A DNA stretch of 64,000 nt from Charina bottae (taxonomy: Eukaryota > Chordata > Lepidosauria > Squamata > Charinaidae): contig JALMGJ010000003.1 in NCBI GenBank assembly GCA_023362775.1, forward strand, positions 75,749,355 to 75,813,354, given 5' to 3'. The position numbers and the translations under genes were made by a program. Under the pieces are notes generated by a model that made no database searches, was not told the DNA's origin, and was given only the letters and a program-made list of their open reading frames with translations. This document shows, piece by piece, positions 10,770-20,921 of this stretch. How positions within the stretch are numbered: the stretch's first letter is position 1; each line of letters opens with the position of its first letter.

Positions 10770-12133
10770 TACTTCATTGTGTCCATCCACACAATGAATG
10801 TAATAGCCAAGTGGGCAGTGTCATCTCTTTTTCCCCAAGATCTTGTAGTCATGATAGCCTTTACTATATTTCAAAGCAGGTATTTTCAAGCACAATTTAA
10901 CATCCTTTTTTTAAGGGGTTCAACTAATTTTCTTTCTTTTTTTTAAAAAAAAAAGTTAATATGCTGGTGAATAGACTGCCTCCTTGCTTCTCAGTAAGCA
11001 CATTTACATTACTGACTTTTCCAGTCAGTTTCCTATCCTGGCTAGAAAGATGCTTGCTTGTTTTTCTACTCAATTTTTAATGCCTTGTAATTTTTCAAGT
11101 CAGTTTCTCAACTGGAGAAGAACCTGCAGAAATCTCATTTCTTTATACCCTTTCTCCCAGCATTATAAGGCATTCTTGTAATTCATTATTTCCTTAAAGG
11201 AAAAGAGAATACAGTGCAGTAGTTGAAATAGATAAGCTTTATCTAAGTTTTGCCTCCTTGCTCCTTTTTTTTTTAAATAGAAATAGGGAACTATTTCCAA
11301 GTGTCCCAGCAAAATGAAATATCAGATTATATTTATGATTGATTACCAGTACGTGGTTTGCAACTGTATAGCTCCAACCTAAATATATACTCAAATACAT
11401 ACAGCTCTCTTCAGTGGGATTTCTACCTGCTTTGTACACTTGAAGAAGTCTTAAGAAAAGCTCCTTACTTTACTGGCAGAAAATGGCTCTGCAACAAAAA
11501 ACGCATGACAAGCAATGGAGAAAACAGGACCATGCCATACATGTTGTCCCACTCCCCACAGACAACTGTTCCCACAGTGCCTTAACTGCATGTTTCCTCA
11601 TCCATTTCTGCTAAAAAAAATGGACTGCTGTTCTACTCTTTTCTTCCTTACTTTACAAAAATACTTTTTTCTTTTTTTGCTTCCCCTTCATCCAAACTGT
11701 TGTTCTGTGGTTTAAGACAAATGTTTTATCTAATACAAAAGAAGCATTTTTTAAAAAGAAATATGAACCAAAACCTACAATTAACTATTCATCTGCTGAG
11801 GTTCAGTCTATTTATAGTTTCACACATAAGAGGAGTTGGGTAGTATTTTAATGCTAATGAAAACTACCACCTTTTCTTTTTTGTTTGTATTCAGTGACTG
11901 AAATGGGCTGAGTGCGTTTGGATCATGAGAAGAACATCTACCAGATTGTATATATCAAAATGTTTGTCAAAAGCGTCATTAAAATAACCCAGTACAAACA
12001 TATGAATGCTCTGCTGTATTGTCAAGCAAACCTAAAATGGATTTGCTTATAACCTGATGCAGGCCTTTGTTCTTAAGCAAACTTCAAATATGCTTGATTA
12101 TTTTGGAGAAGGTAGACTAGATGGCCTAAATGA
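10770..12133. other. No recognised feature
   Basis: AT-rich sequence with short homopolymer runs. No gene seen. Confidence 0.4.
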
Positions 12134-12141
12134 CCCATTCC

Positions 12142-12633
12142 TAGACTGACCATATTTCCTTGAGACAAAAATGGGACAAGAGGAACGGGCGGGGGCGGAA
12201 CAGCTGGTTGGGGGGCCCGGCGGGGGTCACCTCTGCCTGTCGGTGTGCGGGGGGGGGCGGGCCAGGCGGCACGGTGGGCGGGGGCGGAGCGGCTGGTTGG
12301 GAGGGCCCGGGGGGGTCACCTCCGCCTGTCAGCATGCGGGAGGGGCGGGGCGGGCAGCGCGATGGGCAGGGGTGGAGCAGCTGTTTGGAGGGAACCTGGA
12401 AGGGGAATCACCTCCGCCTGTCACGGTGCTGGGCCCGCCTCTCCAACCTCCTTTGCCGTGTGCTGGTGAGCGGGGGCGATTCCTCCTCCGGGTTCCCTCC
12501 GGTCAGCTGCTCCACCTCCACCTGTTCCTGAAAAACAGGACAAAACCGACATTTATGTTAAAATGACGGGACGGTTGAGAAAAGGGAAAAAAACGGGACT
12601 GTCCCATTCAAAACCGGACGTATGGTCAGCCTA
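12142..12633. mobile_element. hAT-type element with G-rich core (492 bp)
   Basis: Ends TAGACTGACCATAT and ATGGTCAGCCTA are inverted repeats. An exact 8-bp duplication CCCATTCC lies at 12134-12141 and 12634-12641. Subterminal blocks (ATTTCCTTGAGACAAAAA on the left; GGGACTGTCCCATTCAAAA on the right) are shared with 41508-41902. The centre holds about three imperfect repeats of a GGCGGGGC / GGGGTCACCTCCGCCTGTC unit. Long open frames here come from G/C-rich sequence and are not genes. Confidence 0.9.
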
Positions 12634-12641
12634 CCCATTCC

Positions 12642-13257
12642 ATCTTTATGATTCTAAATGCATGCAATATTCTACTCTTGGTTTGAGCCAAGCTAAGAAT
12701 ATGGCCTGATTCTGTCAAAGGCAGTTCTCTTACAAAATGGCTAAGCAAATCTATACAGTAGCTTTCCCTAACCTACTTCCCTCCACATGTCTTCAGAGTC
12801 CCAGCCAGAATGGGAGTTGTGTTCCAACACTTACAAAGCATTCCAGTTTGGAGATGGCTGCTGTCTCTCAGTAAATTATTTGAATTTTTTTAAAGTCATG
12901 AAAACCCACAGTCTCTAAGGGTCAGTGTGATTCAAACTAGGAAACTGTAGAACTGTCATTTTGCCTAGCCAGATTTCGGATCTCCAGTAATGTTCCTGTG
13001 CATTGAGTCATTTCTCCTCCACCTCCAAAGTCTGTTGGGAAGAAAAACAAGGAGAGAAAAATAAATGTAATAAAGCAGATTAATGTCTTTCACATTCTTT
13101 TCTTCCCATTCCTGATGCTGATAAAAAAAAAGGCTATCATTCATAGCAAGTTCATCTCTTCCTGTCAGTGTACCTTCCTAAGTTAATCCATCAATCTCCA
13201 TGGGGGAGCTGAAAGAGGGAGGGCAGCTTTTCTGTTGAGAACATGAGCCCCAATTAC

Positions 13258-13258
<1 letters not shown>
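12642..13258. other. No recognised feature
   Basis: Unique-looking sequence ending at the CA repeat. Confidence 0.4.

Positions 13259-13308
<50 letters not shown>
13259..13308. repeat. Microsatellite (CA)n
   Basis: About 24 uninterrupted CA units, long enough to be polymorphic. Confidence 0.95.
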
Positions 13309-13312
<4 letters not shown>

Positions 13313-13920
13313 CATGTTGTAGGATACATATTACTTCTTTGGCTTCTTATCATTTCATTGACATTTCCAAATCTATAAGGTGATACTGTTTAAAAAATGA
13401 TACAGCTACGCTAATGGTTGCTCTGCCTATCCAACCAACTGACACAAGAGAGCCCAATGGATGAACAAGGGGATTTTCTGGAAAAGGAAAGCCATGAAAG
13501 AATGCCTCAAAGATAAGGGTAATAACATCATACCAAGTTACTGTAGCAACCATGCTCTTCCAATTCAAGTTTAAGTGTATACAGAAGAGAAATGCCTTCT
13601 CCTCTCAAACAGCGGTTTCTTGCTCAGCACTGGACTCTTCGTGTTTCCTCTTCATCTTGCAGAAGCCATGGAGACCACAGAAGCAAGCAAAGGTGAACTG
13701 GGGCATCCCCTAGGAGAGGCAAGGGACAGGAGCATCCAAAGGAAATCTATACCGAGTAAGATGAAAAAAGAGAGAAAGGGTTGGGATGTTTTCCGCTCTA
13801 TCAAACAAGGCATCTCTTGCTGTAATTTTAGACAATGTTTCTGGTCGCTAGTGAGATAAGAAACTACAAACATTCTGTCTTAAATGGATCTTTCTTTCTG
13901 CACCTAAAATCTTTGCATCT
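13309..13920. other. No recognised feature
   Basis: Open frames at 13575-13859 and on the opposite strand have no recognisable domain. Confidence 0.35.
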
Positions 13921-13921
13921 A

Positions 13922-14005
13922 GAGTGGGTCCTCAGTTCACGGGCAGAACACATGTTTTACATGCAGCGAATCCCAGATTCATTCCCTGCAATTTCCAGTT
14001 ATATT
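13922..14005 (+). repeat. Degraded tRNA-related SINE (family 3)
   Basis: TCAGTTCACGGGCAGA, ACATGTTTTACATGCAG and CCCAGATTCATTCCCTGC resemble a decayed A-box/B-box head. Related remnants are at 28811-28890 and, on the minus strand, at 39295-39460. Confidence 0.5.
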
Positions 14006-14426
14006 GATTAGGTAAGATGTGATTTGAAAATAGCTATTGCTTTAATATAATTTATTCCTTATATAAATATAAAGGATCTTATATCCTTGCACTATTTTTT
14101 AAAAAAGTTATTAATTACATTTTAGGGTAATAATTGTTATAAGAATCATCGCTAAATCTGTTTTTGGGGTTCAATTGGCTGTTGAACTCCTTTCTTTGAA
14201 TTTTAAAGGACCAAAAAATAGGATGGGAAAAGCTATTTCGTCCCCAGAGAAGAAAAAAACAAACTAATAATGACAAAAGTATGTTCTCTAAAAATATGGC
14301 CAAATTCCAAATTTGGTTGCATTTAAATAATCCACCAGATCATGAGTGAGAGACAAAGAGGTTCAACATCAAGCTTTGTTCCACATGGGATGATATGTGA
14401 AGGCATCTCAGAAGCTAGGCTACTGG

Positions 14427-14739
14427 GACTTCCAGTGGGAACATGGCGGTCTGAACAGCTGTGCTCGCGAGCAGAACTGACAACACAATTTTCGGGCTCA
14501 GGCAGGTTTTTCCTGAAGCCCAGGAGCATTTCTCTGGAGAGAGGAAAACACTCGGAATCACCCCACTACAAGGTTGCTTGTAGCCAGAAAATCACGAACA
14601 GCGTTCGCAATCGACTGGTAAGAGCAGCCGGGAGGCTGGGATGTCACCATTTCCAAGCCGCGCTGTAGCCTTAAAGGGACATTAAGACTGGCCACCCCAT
14701 TTCTAAATCACCCAATTTATTTTTCTTTTAAGTTTATGT
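14427..14739 (+). promoter_or_regulatory. L1 5' UTR, first part
   Basis: The segment opens the L1 and is moderately CpG-containing (CTGTGCTCGCGAGCAG, GTTCGCAATCGACTGG), as in L1 internal promoters. It continues at 17980-18337 after the BovB insertion. The open frame running through it is not the L1 protein. Confidence 0.6.
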
Positions 14740-14931
14740 ATCCTAAGAGACTCCAGCAAAGGAGATCGTTACCTTGTCGTGGTGCTGGAGCTTGAGCACC
14801 TCAGTGAAACCATGAGCTAAACCGTGAAGGGACACCCAAGACGGGAAGGTCGTGGCAGAGAGGTCAGACTAAATACGATCCCTGGGGAAGGTAATGGCAA
14901 CCCACCCCAGTATTCTTGCCATGAAAACTAA

Positions 14932-15589
14932 ATGGATCAGTACAACCAAAGATATGTCGGTATACCATCGGAAGATGGGACTCCCAGGTCGGAAGATGGT
15001 CAAAATGCTACTGGGGAGGAACAGAGGATACGTTCAACTAGCCCCAGATGTGATGACGCAGCTAGCTCAAAGCCGAAAGGACGGCTAGCGGCCGACGGTG
15101 CTGGTGGTGAACGACGAATCCGATGTTCTAAAGATCAACACACCATAGGAACCTGGAATGTAAGATCTATGAGCCAGGGCAAATTGGATGTGGTTATTGG
15201 TGAGATGTCAAGATTAAATATAGACATTTTAGGTGTCAGTGAACTGAAATGGACTGGAATGGGCCACTTCACATCAGATGACCACCAGATCTACTACTGT
15301 GGACAAGAGGACCACAGAAGAAATGGAGTAGCCTTCATAATTAATAATAAAGTGGCTAAAGCAGTGCTTGGATACAATCCAAAAAACGATAGAATGATCT
15401 CAATTCGAATTCAGGGTAAGCCATTTAACATCACAGTGATCCAAATATACTCGCCAACCACAGATGCTGAAGAAGCAGAAGTAGATCAGTTCTATGAGGA
15501 TCTGCAGCACCTACTAGATAATACACCAAAAAGAGATGTTATTTTCATTACAGGAGACTGGAATGCTAAGTCAGACGACACCTGGAATT
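14932..15589 (+). pseudogene. BovB ORF, APE endonuclease part (frameshifted)
   Basis: This encodes the N-terminal apurinic-type endonuclease that nicks target DNA for reverse transcription. Visible motifs are GTWNVRSM (about residue 73), the catalytic-Glu region VSELKW (about 101), QIYSPTTDAEE (about 170) and GDWNAKS (about 208). Just after GDWNAKSDD the frame is lost: the next expected residues, PGITGK, are read in the +1 frame near 15576. That means a 1-base insertion or 2-base deletion around 15565-15580. The open frame runs on to 15621 but its last residues are out of register. The ATG at 14932 is the first in frame; a second short frame from 14894 may be the vestigial upstream ORF of RTE elements. 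Confidence 0.85.
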
Positions 15590-17962
15590 ACAGGCAAGCA
15601 TGGTCTGGGAGAACAAAATGAAGCAGGACATAGGCTGATAGAATTTTGCCAAGACAACTCACTGTGCATAACAAACACTCTCTTCCAACAACCTAAAAGT
15701 CGACTTTATACATGGACTTCACCAGATGGTCGACACCGAAATCAGATTGACTACATCCTTTGCAGCCAAAGGTGGCGGACATCTATACAGTCGGTAAAAA
15801 CAAGACCTGGAGCTGACTGTAGTTCAGATCACGAACTTCTTATTGCAAAATTTAGAATCAGACTAAAGAGAATAGGGAAGACCCACAGATCAGTTAGATA
15901 TGAGCTCACTAATATTCCTAAGGAATATGCAGTGGAGGTGAAGAATAGATTTAAGGGACTAGATTTAGTAGATAGGGTCCCGGAAGAACTATGGACAGAA
16001 GTTCGCAACATTGTTCAGGACGCGGCAACAAAAAACGTCCCAAAGAAAAAGAAAAAGAAAACCAAGAAGGCAAGATGGCTGTCTGCTGAAACACTGGAAG
16101 TAGCCCAAGAAAGAAGGAAAGCAAAAGGCAACAGTGATAGGGGGAGATATGCCCAATTAAATGCAAAATTCCAGAGGTTAGCCAGAAGAGATAAAGAATT
16201 ATTTTTAAACAAGCAATGTGCGGAAGTGGAAGAAGACAATAGAATAGGAAGGACAAGAGACCTCTTCCAGAAAATTAGAAACATCGGAGGTAAATTCCAG
16301 GCAAAAATGGGTATGATCAAAAACAAAGATGGTAAGGACCTAACAGAAGCAGAAGAGATCAAGAAAAGGTGGCAAGAATATACGGAAGATCTGTATAGGA
16401 AGGATAATAATATTGGAGATAGTTTTGACGGTGTGGTCAGTGAGTTAGAGCCAGACATCCTGAAGAGTGAGGTTGAATGGGCCTTAAGAAGCATTGCTAA
16501 TAACAAGGCAGCAGGAGACGACGGTATCCCAGCTGAACTGTTTAAAATCTTGCAAGATGATGCTGTCAAGGTGATGCATGCCATATGCCAGCAAATTTGG
16601 AAAACACAAGAATGGCCATCAGATTGGAAAAAATCAACTTATATCCCCATACCAAAAAAGGGAAGCACTAAAGAATGTTCAAACTATCGAACAGTGGCAC
16701 TTATTTCACATGCCAGTAAGGTAATGCTCAAGATCTTGCAAGGTAGACTCCAGCAATTCATGGAGCAAGAATTGCCAGATGTACAAGCTGGGTTTAGAAA
16801 AGGCAGAGGAACTAGAGACCAAATTGCCAATATCCGCTGGATAATGGAGAAAGCCAGGGAATTTCAGAAAAACATCTATTTCTGTTTTATTGACTATTCT
16901 AAAGCCTTTGACTGTGTGGATCATAACAAATTGTGGCAAGTTCTTGGTGGTATGGGGATACCAAGTCATCTTGTCTGCCTCCTGAGGAATCTGTATAACG
17001 ACCAAGTAGCAACGGTAAGAACAGAGCATGGAACAACGGACTGGTTTAAGATTGGGAAAGGAGTACGGCAGGGCTGTATACTCTCACCCTACCTATTCAA
17101 CCTGTACGCAGAACACATCATGCGACATGCTGGGCTTGAGGAATCCAAGGCTGGAGTTAAAATTGCTGGAAGAAACATTAACAATCTCAGATATGCAGAT
17201 GATACCACTTTGATGGCTGAAAGCGAGGAGGAATTGAGGAGCCTTATGACGAAGGTGAAAGAAGAAAGTGCAAAAGCTGGGTTGCAGTTAAACCTCAAAA
17301 AAACCAAGATTATGGCAACGAGCTTGATTGATGACTGGCAAATAGAGGGAGAAAAAGTGGAGGCAGTGACAGACTTTGTATTTCTAGGCGCAAAGATTAC
17401 TGCAGACGCTGACTGCAGCCAGGAAATCAGAAGACGTCTACTTCTTGGGAGGAGAGCAATGGCAAATCTTGATAAAATAGTTAAGAGCAGAGACATCACA
17501 CTGACAACAAAGGTCCGCATAGTTAAAGCAATGGTATTCCCTGTAGTAACCTATGGCTGTGAGAGCTGGACCATAAGGAAGGCTGAGCGAAGGAAGATAG
17601 ATGCTTTTGAACTGTGGTGTTGGAGGAAAATTCTGAGAGTGCCTTGGACTGCAAGAAGATCAAACCAGTCCATCCTCCAGGAAATAAAGCCAGACTGCTC
17701 ACTTGAGGGAATGATATTAAAGGCAAAACTCAAGTACTTGGGCCACATAATGAGAAGACAGGATACCTTGGAGAAGAAGCTGATGCAAGGGAAAGTGGAA
17801 GGCAAAAGGAAGAGGGGCCGACCAAGGGCAAGATGGATGGATGATATGCTGGAGGTGACAGACTCAACCATTGGGGAGCTGGGGATGGTGACGGCCGACA
17901 GAAAGCTCTGGCGTGGACTGGTCCATGAAGTCACGAAGAGTCGGAAACGACTGAACGAATAA
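15576..17962 (+). pseudogene. BovB ORF, endonuclease end and reverse transcriptase
   Basis: The open frame spans 15536-17962 (808 codons); homology begins at PGITGK. It completes the endonuclease (RNQIDYIL, then SDHELLIAKF near codon 96, containing the catalytic Asp-His). A basic linker (PKKKKKKTKK) follows, then the RT with IPIPKKGS, AGFRKGRGTRDQ, FIDYSKAFDCVDH (about 451), GVRQGCILSPYLFNLY and the catalytic LRYADDTTLM (Asp-Asp near 552). The C-terminal domain has YGCESWTIRKAERRK, FELWCWRKILRVPW and the end VTKSRKRLNE. No stop interrupts the RT. Without repair of the upstream shift the endonuclease and RT cannot be made as one protein. Confidence 0.92.
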
Positions 17963-17979
17963 ACAACAATCCTAAGAGA

Positions 17980-18337
17980 GGCTTTCTACAGCAAGGAGAA
18001 ACATGTTCTCTTGGTGCTTATCGTTATTTTTGTGATTAATTTCTTTTTTAAAAATTCCTTTTAACTTTTGGATTTTGCTTCCCATCCAAATATTAAGGAA
18101 GGTTGAGAGTACATAATAGTCTCCCTGCTATTATTTTTGTACTAAAATTGAAGATTTTAGCATTTTCCTACACGTTGAATCTGCTGTTTTGAACTTTCAG
18201 CTTTCTGTTGCTACTTTCCCTGGGGAACAGCCTGTTATCATACTTTGACTTCTGTAAACACGTTTTGGAATTTTTCTATTATCTCCCACTTTCGCTGGTT
18301 AAGTACCTAGGGGGCGCCATAGTCTACTGCATGAGAC
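17980..18337 (+). promoter_or_regulatory. L1 5' UTR, second part
   Basis: Continuation of the 5' UTR after the BovB TSD, up to the ATG at 18338. It includes CTAGGGGGCGCCATAG and CTGCATGAGACATGGAGG just before the start codon. Confidence 0.55.
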
Positions 18338-18736
18338 ATGGAGGATTTCAAGCAGACTTTCTTGGATTTTCATCGTGACTTTAAACAGATCCTTTTTGAT
18401 TCCTGTCAAATTCTTATGCAAGACATTCAGGACATTGTGGAAAATATGACGTCTAAAATGTGTCATCTGGTTGGGGATGTCGTGGAAGAAATTGAAGAGC
18501 TTAACAACGATAGAAATGTTTCTTCTAATAGTGAGATTGAGGCTTTTGTTGAAATGCTGAATGAAGATCGGATAATCGAATTGAAGAAATTAAATGGACA
18601 GATCGAATTGCAAGCCGTAAGTGAAATTGAATTGTTGATGGAATGTTATGGAAAAGAAGGGGTTATTATGTATGGGAGGCTTTTTGTTGAGAAGTTAGAG
18701 TTTTTAAGGGGGCAGTTGGGCTGTCTGATTTCTTGA
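18338..18736 (+). pseudogene. L1 ORF1 N-terminal remnant
   Basis: A 132-codon frame sits directly after the L1 5' UTR. It is acidic and predicted helical (runs such as EEIEELNNDR, IEAFVEMLNEDR), as expected for the N-terminal coiled-coil region of an L1 ORF1 chaperone. The RNA-recognition and C-terminal domains are absent: the frame ends and the sequence passes into AT-rich L1 debris. Assignment is mainly positional. Confidence 0.5.
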
Positions 18737-19119
18737 TGAAAAAAGCTCTGTGTGTATTGTGGGAATATGTAAATGCTCTGGTTTATTTTGAAGTGAGGTA
18801 AGGGCTTAAGAATATTTATCTGGATTGCTTCTAGGGCTGGTTTGACTTCATTCATCTTTAACGATTTGGATTAAGATTAACAAGGTATAATAATAAATGC
18901 TTGGTTTTAGGATTAATATGATTAAGATTATTATAATTGTTGTATTATTAATTATAATGGCAGGCAATTTATATGCTTTTTTACTTTGATTTTTATTATA
19001 GTAGATAGAAATGTATAGAATAGTAGTAGGAAGGAAATAATTAAATAAATGTTACCTTTGGGGGGGAAGTTGATTAGGAGGTGTATATATAAATAAACTA
19101 AAGTTTGTTGGAAATGTTG
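18737..19119 (+). other. L1 interior, non-coding remnant
   Basis: AT-rich sequence between the ORF1 remnant and the ORF2 end, with no readable ORF2 domains. The main L1 deletion lies somewhere in here. Confidence 0.4.
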
Positions 19120-19844
19120 ACAGGGTGAAGTAACCTTTTATCACCTCTGGTGGACTTGTGAGAAGGCTAAAAAGTTCTGGGATCAAATATGTATTACTAT
19201 TCAAAAGATTCTTAAAGTTAATATACAAAAAAAGAACTATTTCTTCTGGGCTTGATTGAGAAGGAGTTAGAGAAGCAACATGGAGTTTTGCTATTATACA
19301 TGATTACAGCTGCAAGACTTTTATATGCACAATGATGGAAAGATCCACAGATACCTACGGTTGAGGATTGGATTGTTAAATTAATGGATTTGGCTCAAAT
19401 GGCTAAACCATAGCTTTCCAAACTGTGTGTCGTGACACTTTACTGTGTTGCGACACAACCCGGAAGTGGACGTGTGCGGTGGCGGCGCGGGGGCACGCAC
19501 GGCAGCGGTGTGCACTGCGGCGGCAGTGACGACGGCAGCGGCGCGTCATCAGCGCTTCCATGTTTTAGCGGAAAACACGAGGCCGCCGCTGCCATGCGCG
19601 CCACCGTGTGCCCCCCCGCGCCGCCGCCGTGCACACCTCCGCCGCTGTGCGCGCCCCCGCACCACCACCACTGCCGCCGTTGGTGTATCACCAACGACAG
19701 CAGTTTGGAAAGCACTGGGCTAAACTAACAACAGTAATAAGAGAACACTCTACTTCTGGATTTATATCTATTTGGCAACCACTTTTGGAGTACTTGCTTG
19801 TGTTAGAAAAAAATGAAATTTTGTTCTTGGGTTTTAGTGATTAA
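19120..19844 (+). pseudogene. L1 ORF2 C-terminal end, split by a hAT insertion
   Basis: Reading frames give HLWWTCEKAKKFWDQ (from about 19155), which is the C-terminal L1 ORF2 region with its Cys. After shifts come EDWIVKLMDLAQMAK, and past the hAT insertion LTTVIRE and FISIWQPLLEYL, ending at FLGFSD and a stop at 19842. The insertion at 19409-19717 splits the codons after QMAK. Taking out the insertion and one TSD leaves the two halves adjacent in one frame. A frameshift and in-frame stops occur in the first half. Confidence 0.8.
19409..19717. mobile_element. hAT-type element with CpG-rich core (309 bp)
   Basis: Ends CATAGCTTTCCAAACTGTG and CAGTTTGGAAAGCACTG are inverted repeats related to the 5906-6195 element. 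An exact 8-bp TSD GGCTAAAC is at 19401-19408 and 19718-19725. The interior is packed with CpG and itself folds (GGCGGCGG...CCGCCGCC). The open frames on both strands are compositional artefacts. Retention of so many CpGs suggests a young copy or one shielded from deamination. Confidence 0.9.
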
Positions 19845-20093
19845 ATTGTTTGTTTTAATAGAAATAATGCTACTATGGTTTAATTAATGGTAAAAGATTA
19901 TATTTGTAAATTTATCTATAGCTGTATTGGAGAAAGTCAGAAGTCACTTTCTGTTTCTATTTTCTGTCTACTGACACTTTTATAGTTTTTTCTTTTTTCT
20001 TTAGTTCTATTCTCTATCTTTTCTATCTTTTCTATTTTTGTATTTTAACTATACTTTGAAAAACAATAAAGTTCTTTATAAAAAAAGGAGGGG
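19845..20093 (+). other. L1 3' UTR, first tail
   Basis: Contains AAAGTCAGAAGTCACTTTC, a T-rich tract, then CAATAAAGTTCTTTATAAAAAAA with a canonical AATAAA signal. A (GT)n/(AT)n run follows. Confidence 0.65.

Positions 20094-20097
<4 letters not shown>

Positions 20098-20140
<43 letters not shown>
20098..20140. repeat. Microsatellite (GT)n(AT)n
   Basis: Compound dinucleotide repeat between the two L1 tails. Confidence 0.9.
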
Positions 20141-20379
20141 CTTCTTTTTCTTTTAATATAAGGGAATGGAATAATGTGATTTTGGTTTAATATAGAGTAA
20201 GGGATTGATTATGGAAAATTTGTTGTATATCCTTGCTGTTAAAAGTCGGAAGTCACCTCTTCTTAATTTTTTAAAAAAATTATCTTTGTGTTTTTCACTC
20301 TTTTCTTTTTGTAGTTTTTTTCTGTTTTGCAGTTTTTATCTTTGTCTTACTGTAAATCTAATAAAATTCTTATAAAAAA
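20141..20379 (+). other. Second L1 3' UTR-like tail
   Basis: AAAAGTCGGAAGTCACC and CTAATAAAATTCTTATAAAAAAA repeat the pattern of the first tail. The L1 TSD lies after this second tail, so both tails travelled in one insertion. Confidence 0.65.
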
Positions 20380-20396
20380 AGAAGCTAGGCTACTGG

Positions 20397-20890
20397 CAGG
20401 CAAGTTATGCTTTTGCTGCATAACGCTTGACCTTTCATCAAAGCACTGGCTGCCTATAAGCTTCCAGGGTCAATTCAGAGTTTTGGTTATAACCTACAGA
20501 GCACCATGTGGTGCAGCACTAGACCATTTGAGGGACCATCTCCCTCAAAAGGATTCTTCCTGTCCTATGAGGTCACCAAGTCACGTGCTCTTTAGGGGTC
20601 CACCCACCATGAGGTAAAGGGGCCCTGGACCTGGAGGCAGGCTTTCTCCATGGGAGCCTAATGCTACCGAAGCCTTGCCCGCAGAGGTATACCTGACCCC
20701 TCGTTGCTGGCCTGGTGGAAAGCCATCAAAACCATTTTATTTAGGCAGGGTTTTGGAGGGGAGTGGTGGCTTGGGCCGACATTTGGTTTTTTTTAGTTTG
20801 CTGTTGGCGGTTTTGTAATGTTTTTATTTACTGTGTGCTGTAAATAATAACAAAGGTATGAAATTAGGGTGGTATATGAATATCTAAAAT

Positions 20891-20920
<30 letters not shown>
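20397..20920 (+). pseudogene. L2/CR1-type LINE, 5'-truncated RT C-terminus and tail
   Basis: Translation gives HWLPISFQGQFRVLVITYRA followed by HLRDHLP, the conserved C-terminal region of L2/CR1-superfamily ORF2 (compare HWVPVCFRVQFKVLVIT at 46.6 kb). Stops and frameshifts follow. It ends in an (AAAT)n run. The L1 landed near the 5' limit of this copy, just upstream of the EARLLAGK codons. It is a different family from 45905-47145. Confidence 0.8.

Positions 20921-20921
<1 letters not shown>

Larger units (their letters stand above)
14751..17968 (+). mobile_element. BovB (RTE clade) LINE, full length
   Basis: The element is 3218 bp, the usual BovB length, and lies in an exact 11-bp TSD ATCCTAAGAGA (14740-14750 and 17969-17979). 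It opens CTCCAGCAAAGGAGATCG and ends in the BovB 3' signature GAGTCGGAAACGACTGAACG plus AATAAACAACA. Endonuclease and reverse transcriptase are both present with a single frameshift between them. The intact 5' end and near-intact ORF suggest a fairly recent insertion. The same orientation as the host L1 suggests no particular interaction. Confidence 0.95.
14427..20379 (+). mobile_element. L1 LINE insertion, internally deleted, hosting BovB and a hAT element
   Basis: A perfect 17-bp TSD, AGAAGCTAGGCTACTGG, flanks the unit (14410-14426 and 20380-20396). The left end GACTTCCAGTGGGAACATGG is an L1 5' UTR start and the right end is A-rich. Between them are the 5' UTR (split by BovB), an ORF1 remnant, a large internal deletion, the C-terminal end of ORF2 (split by a hAT element) and two tandem 3' UTR-like tails. 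Without its two guests the L1 is roughly 2.4 kb, far shorter than a complete element, so ORF1's end and nearly all of ORF2 are gone. It landed in an L2/CR1 element. Confidence 0.85.

Noticed and set aside
12160..12566. Overlapping open frames of 64-131 codons rich in Gly, Ala and Pro
   Set aside because: They lie wholly in the GC-rich core of a hAT element with an exact TSD; frames are open on both strands because stop codons are AT-rich.
14342..14668. 108-codon open frame
   Set aside because: It crosses the TSD and L1 5' UTR boundary, so it is not a gene.
16015..16584. 189-codon antisense frame
   Set aside because: Shadow of the BovB RT coding strand.
19432..19728. CpG-island-like block with several open frames
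   Set aside because: It is the interior of a hAT insertion, not a promoter or exon; it is bounded by terminal inverted repeats and an 8-bp TSD.
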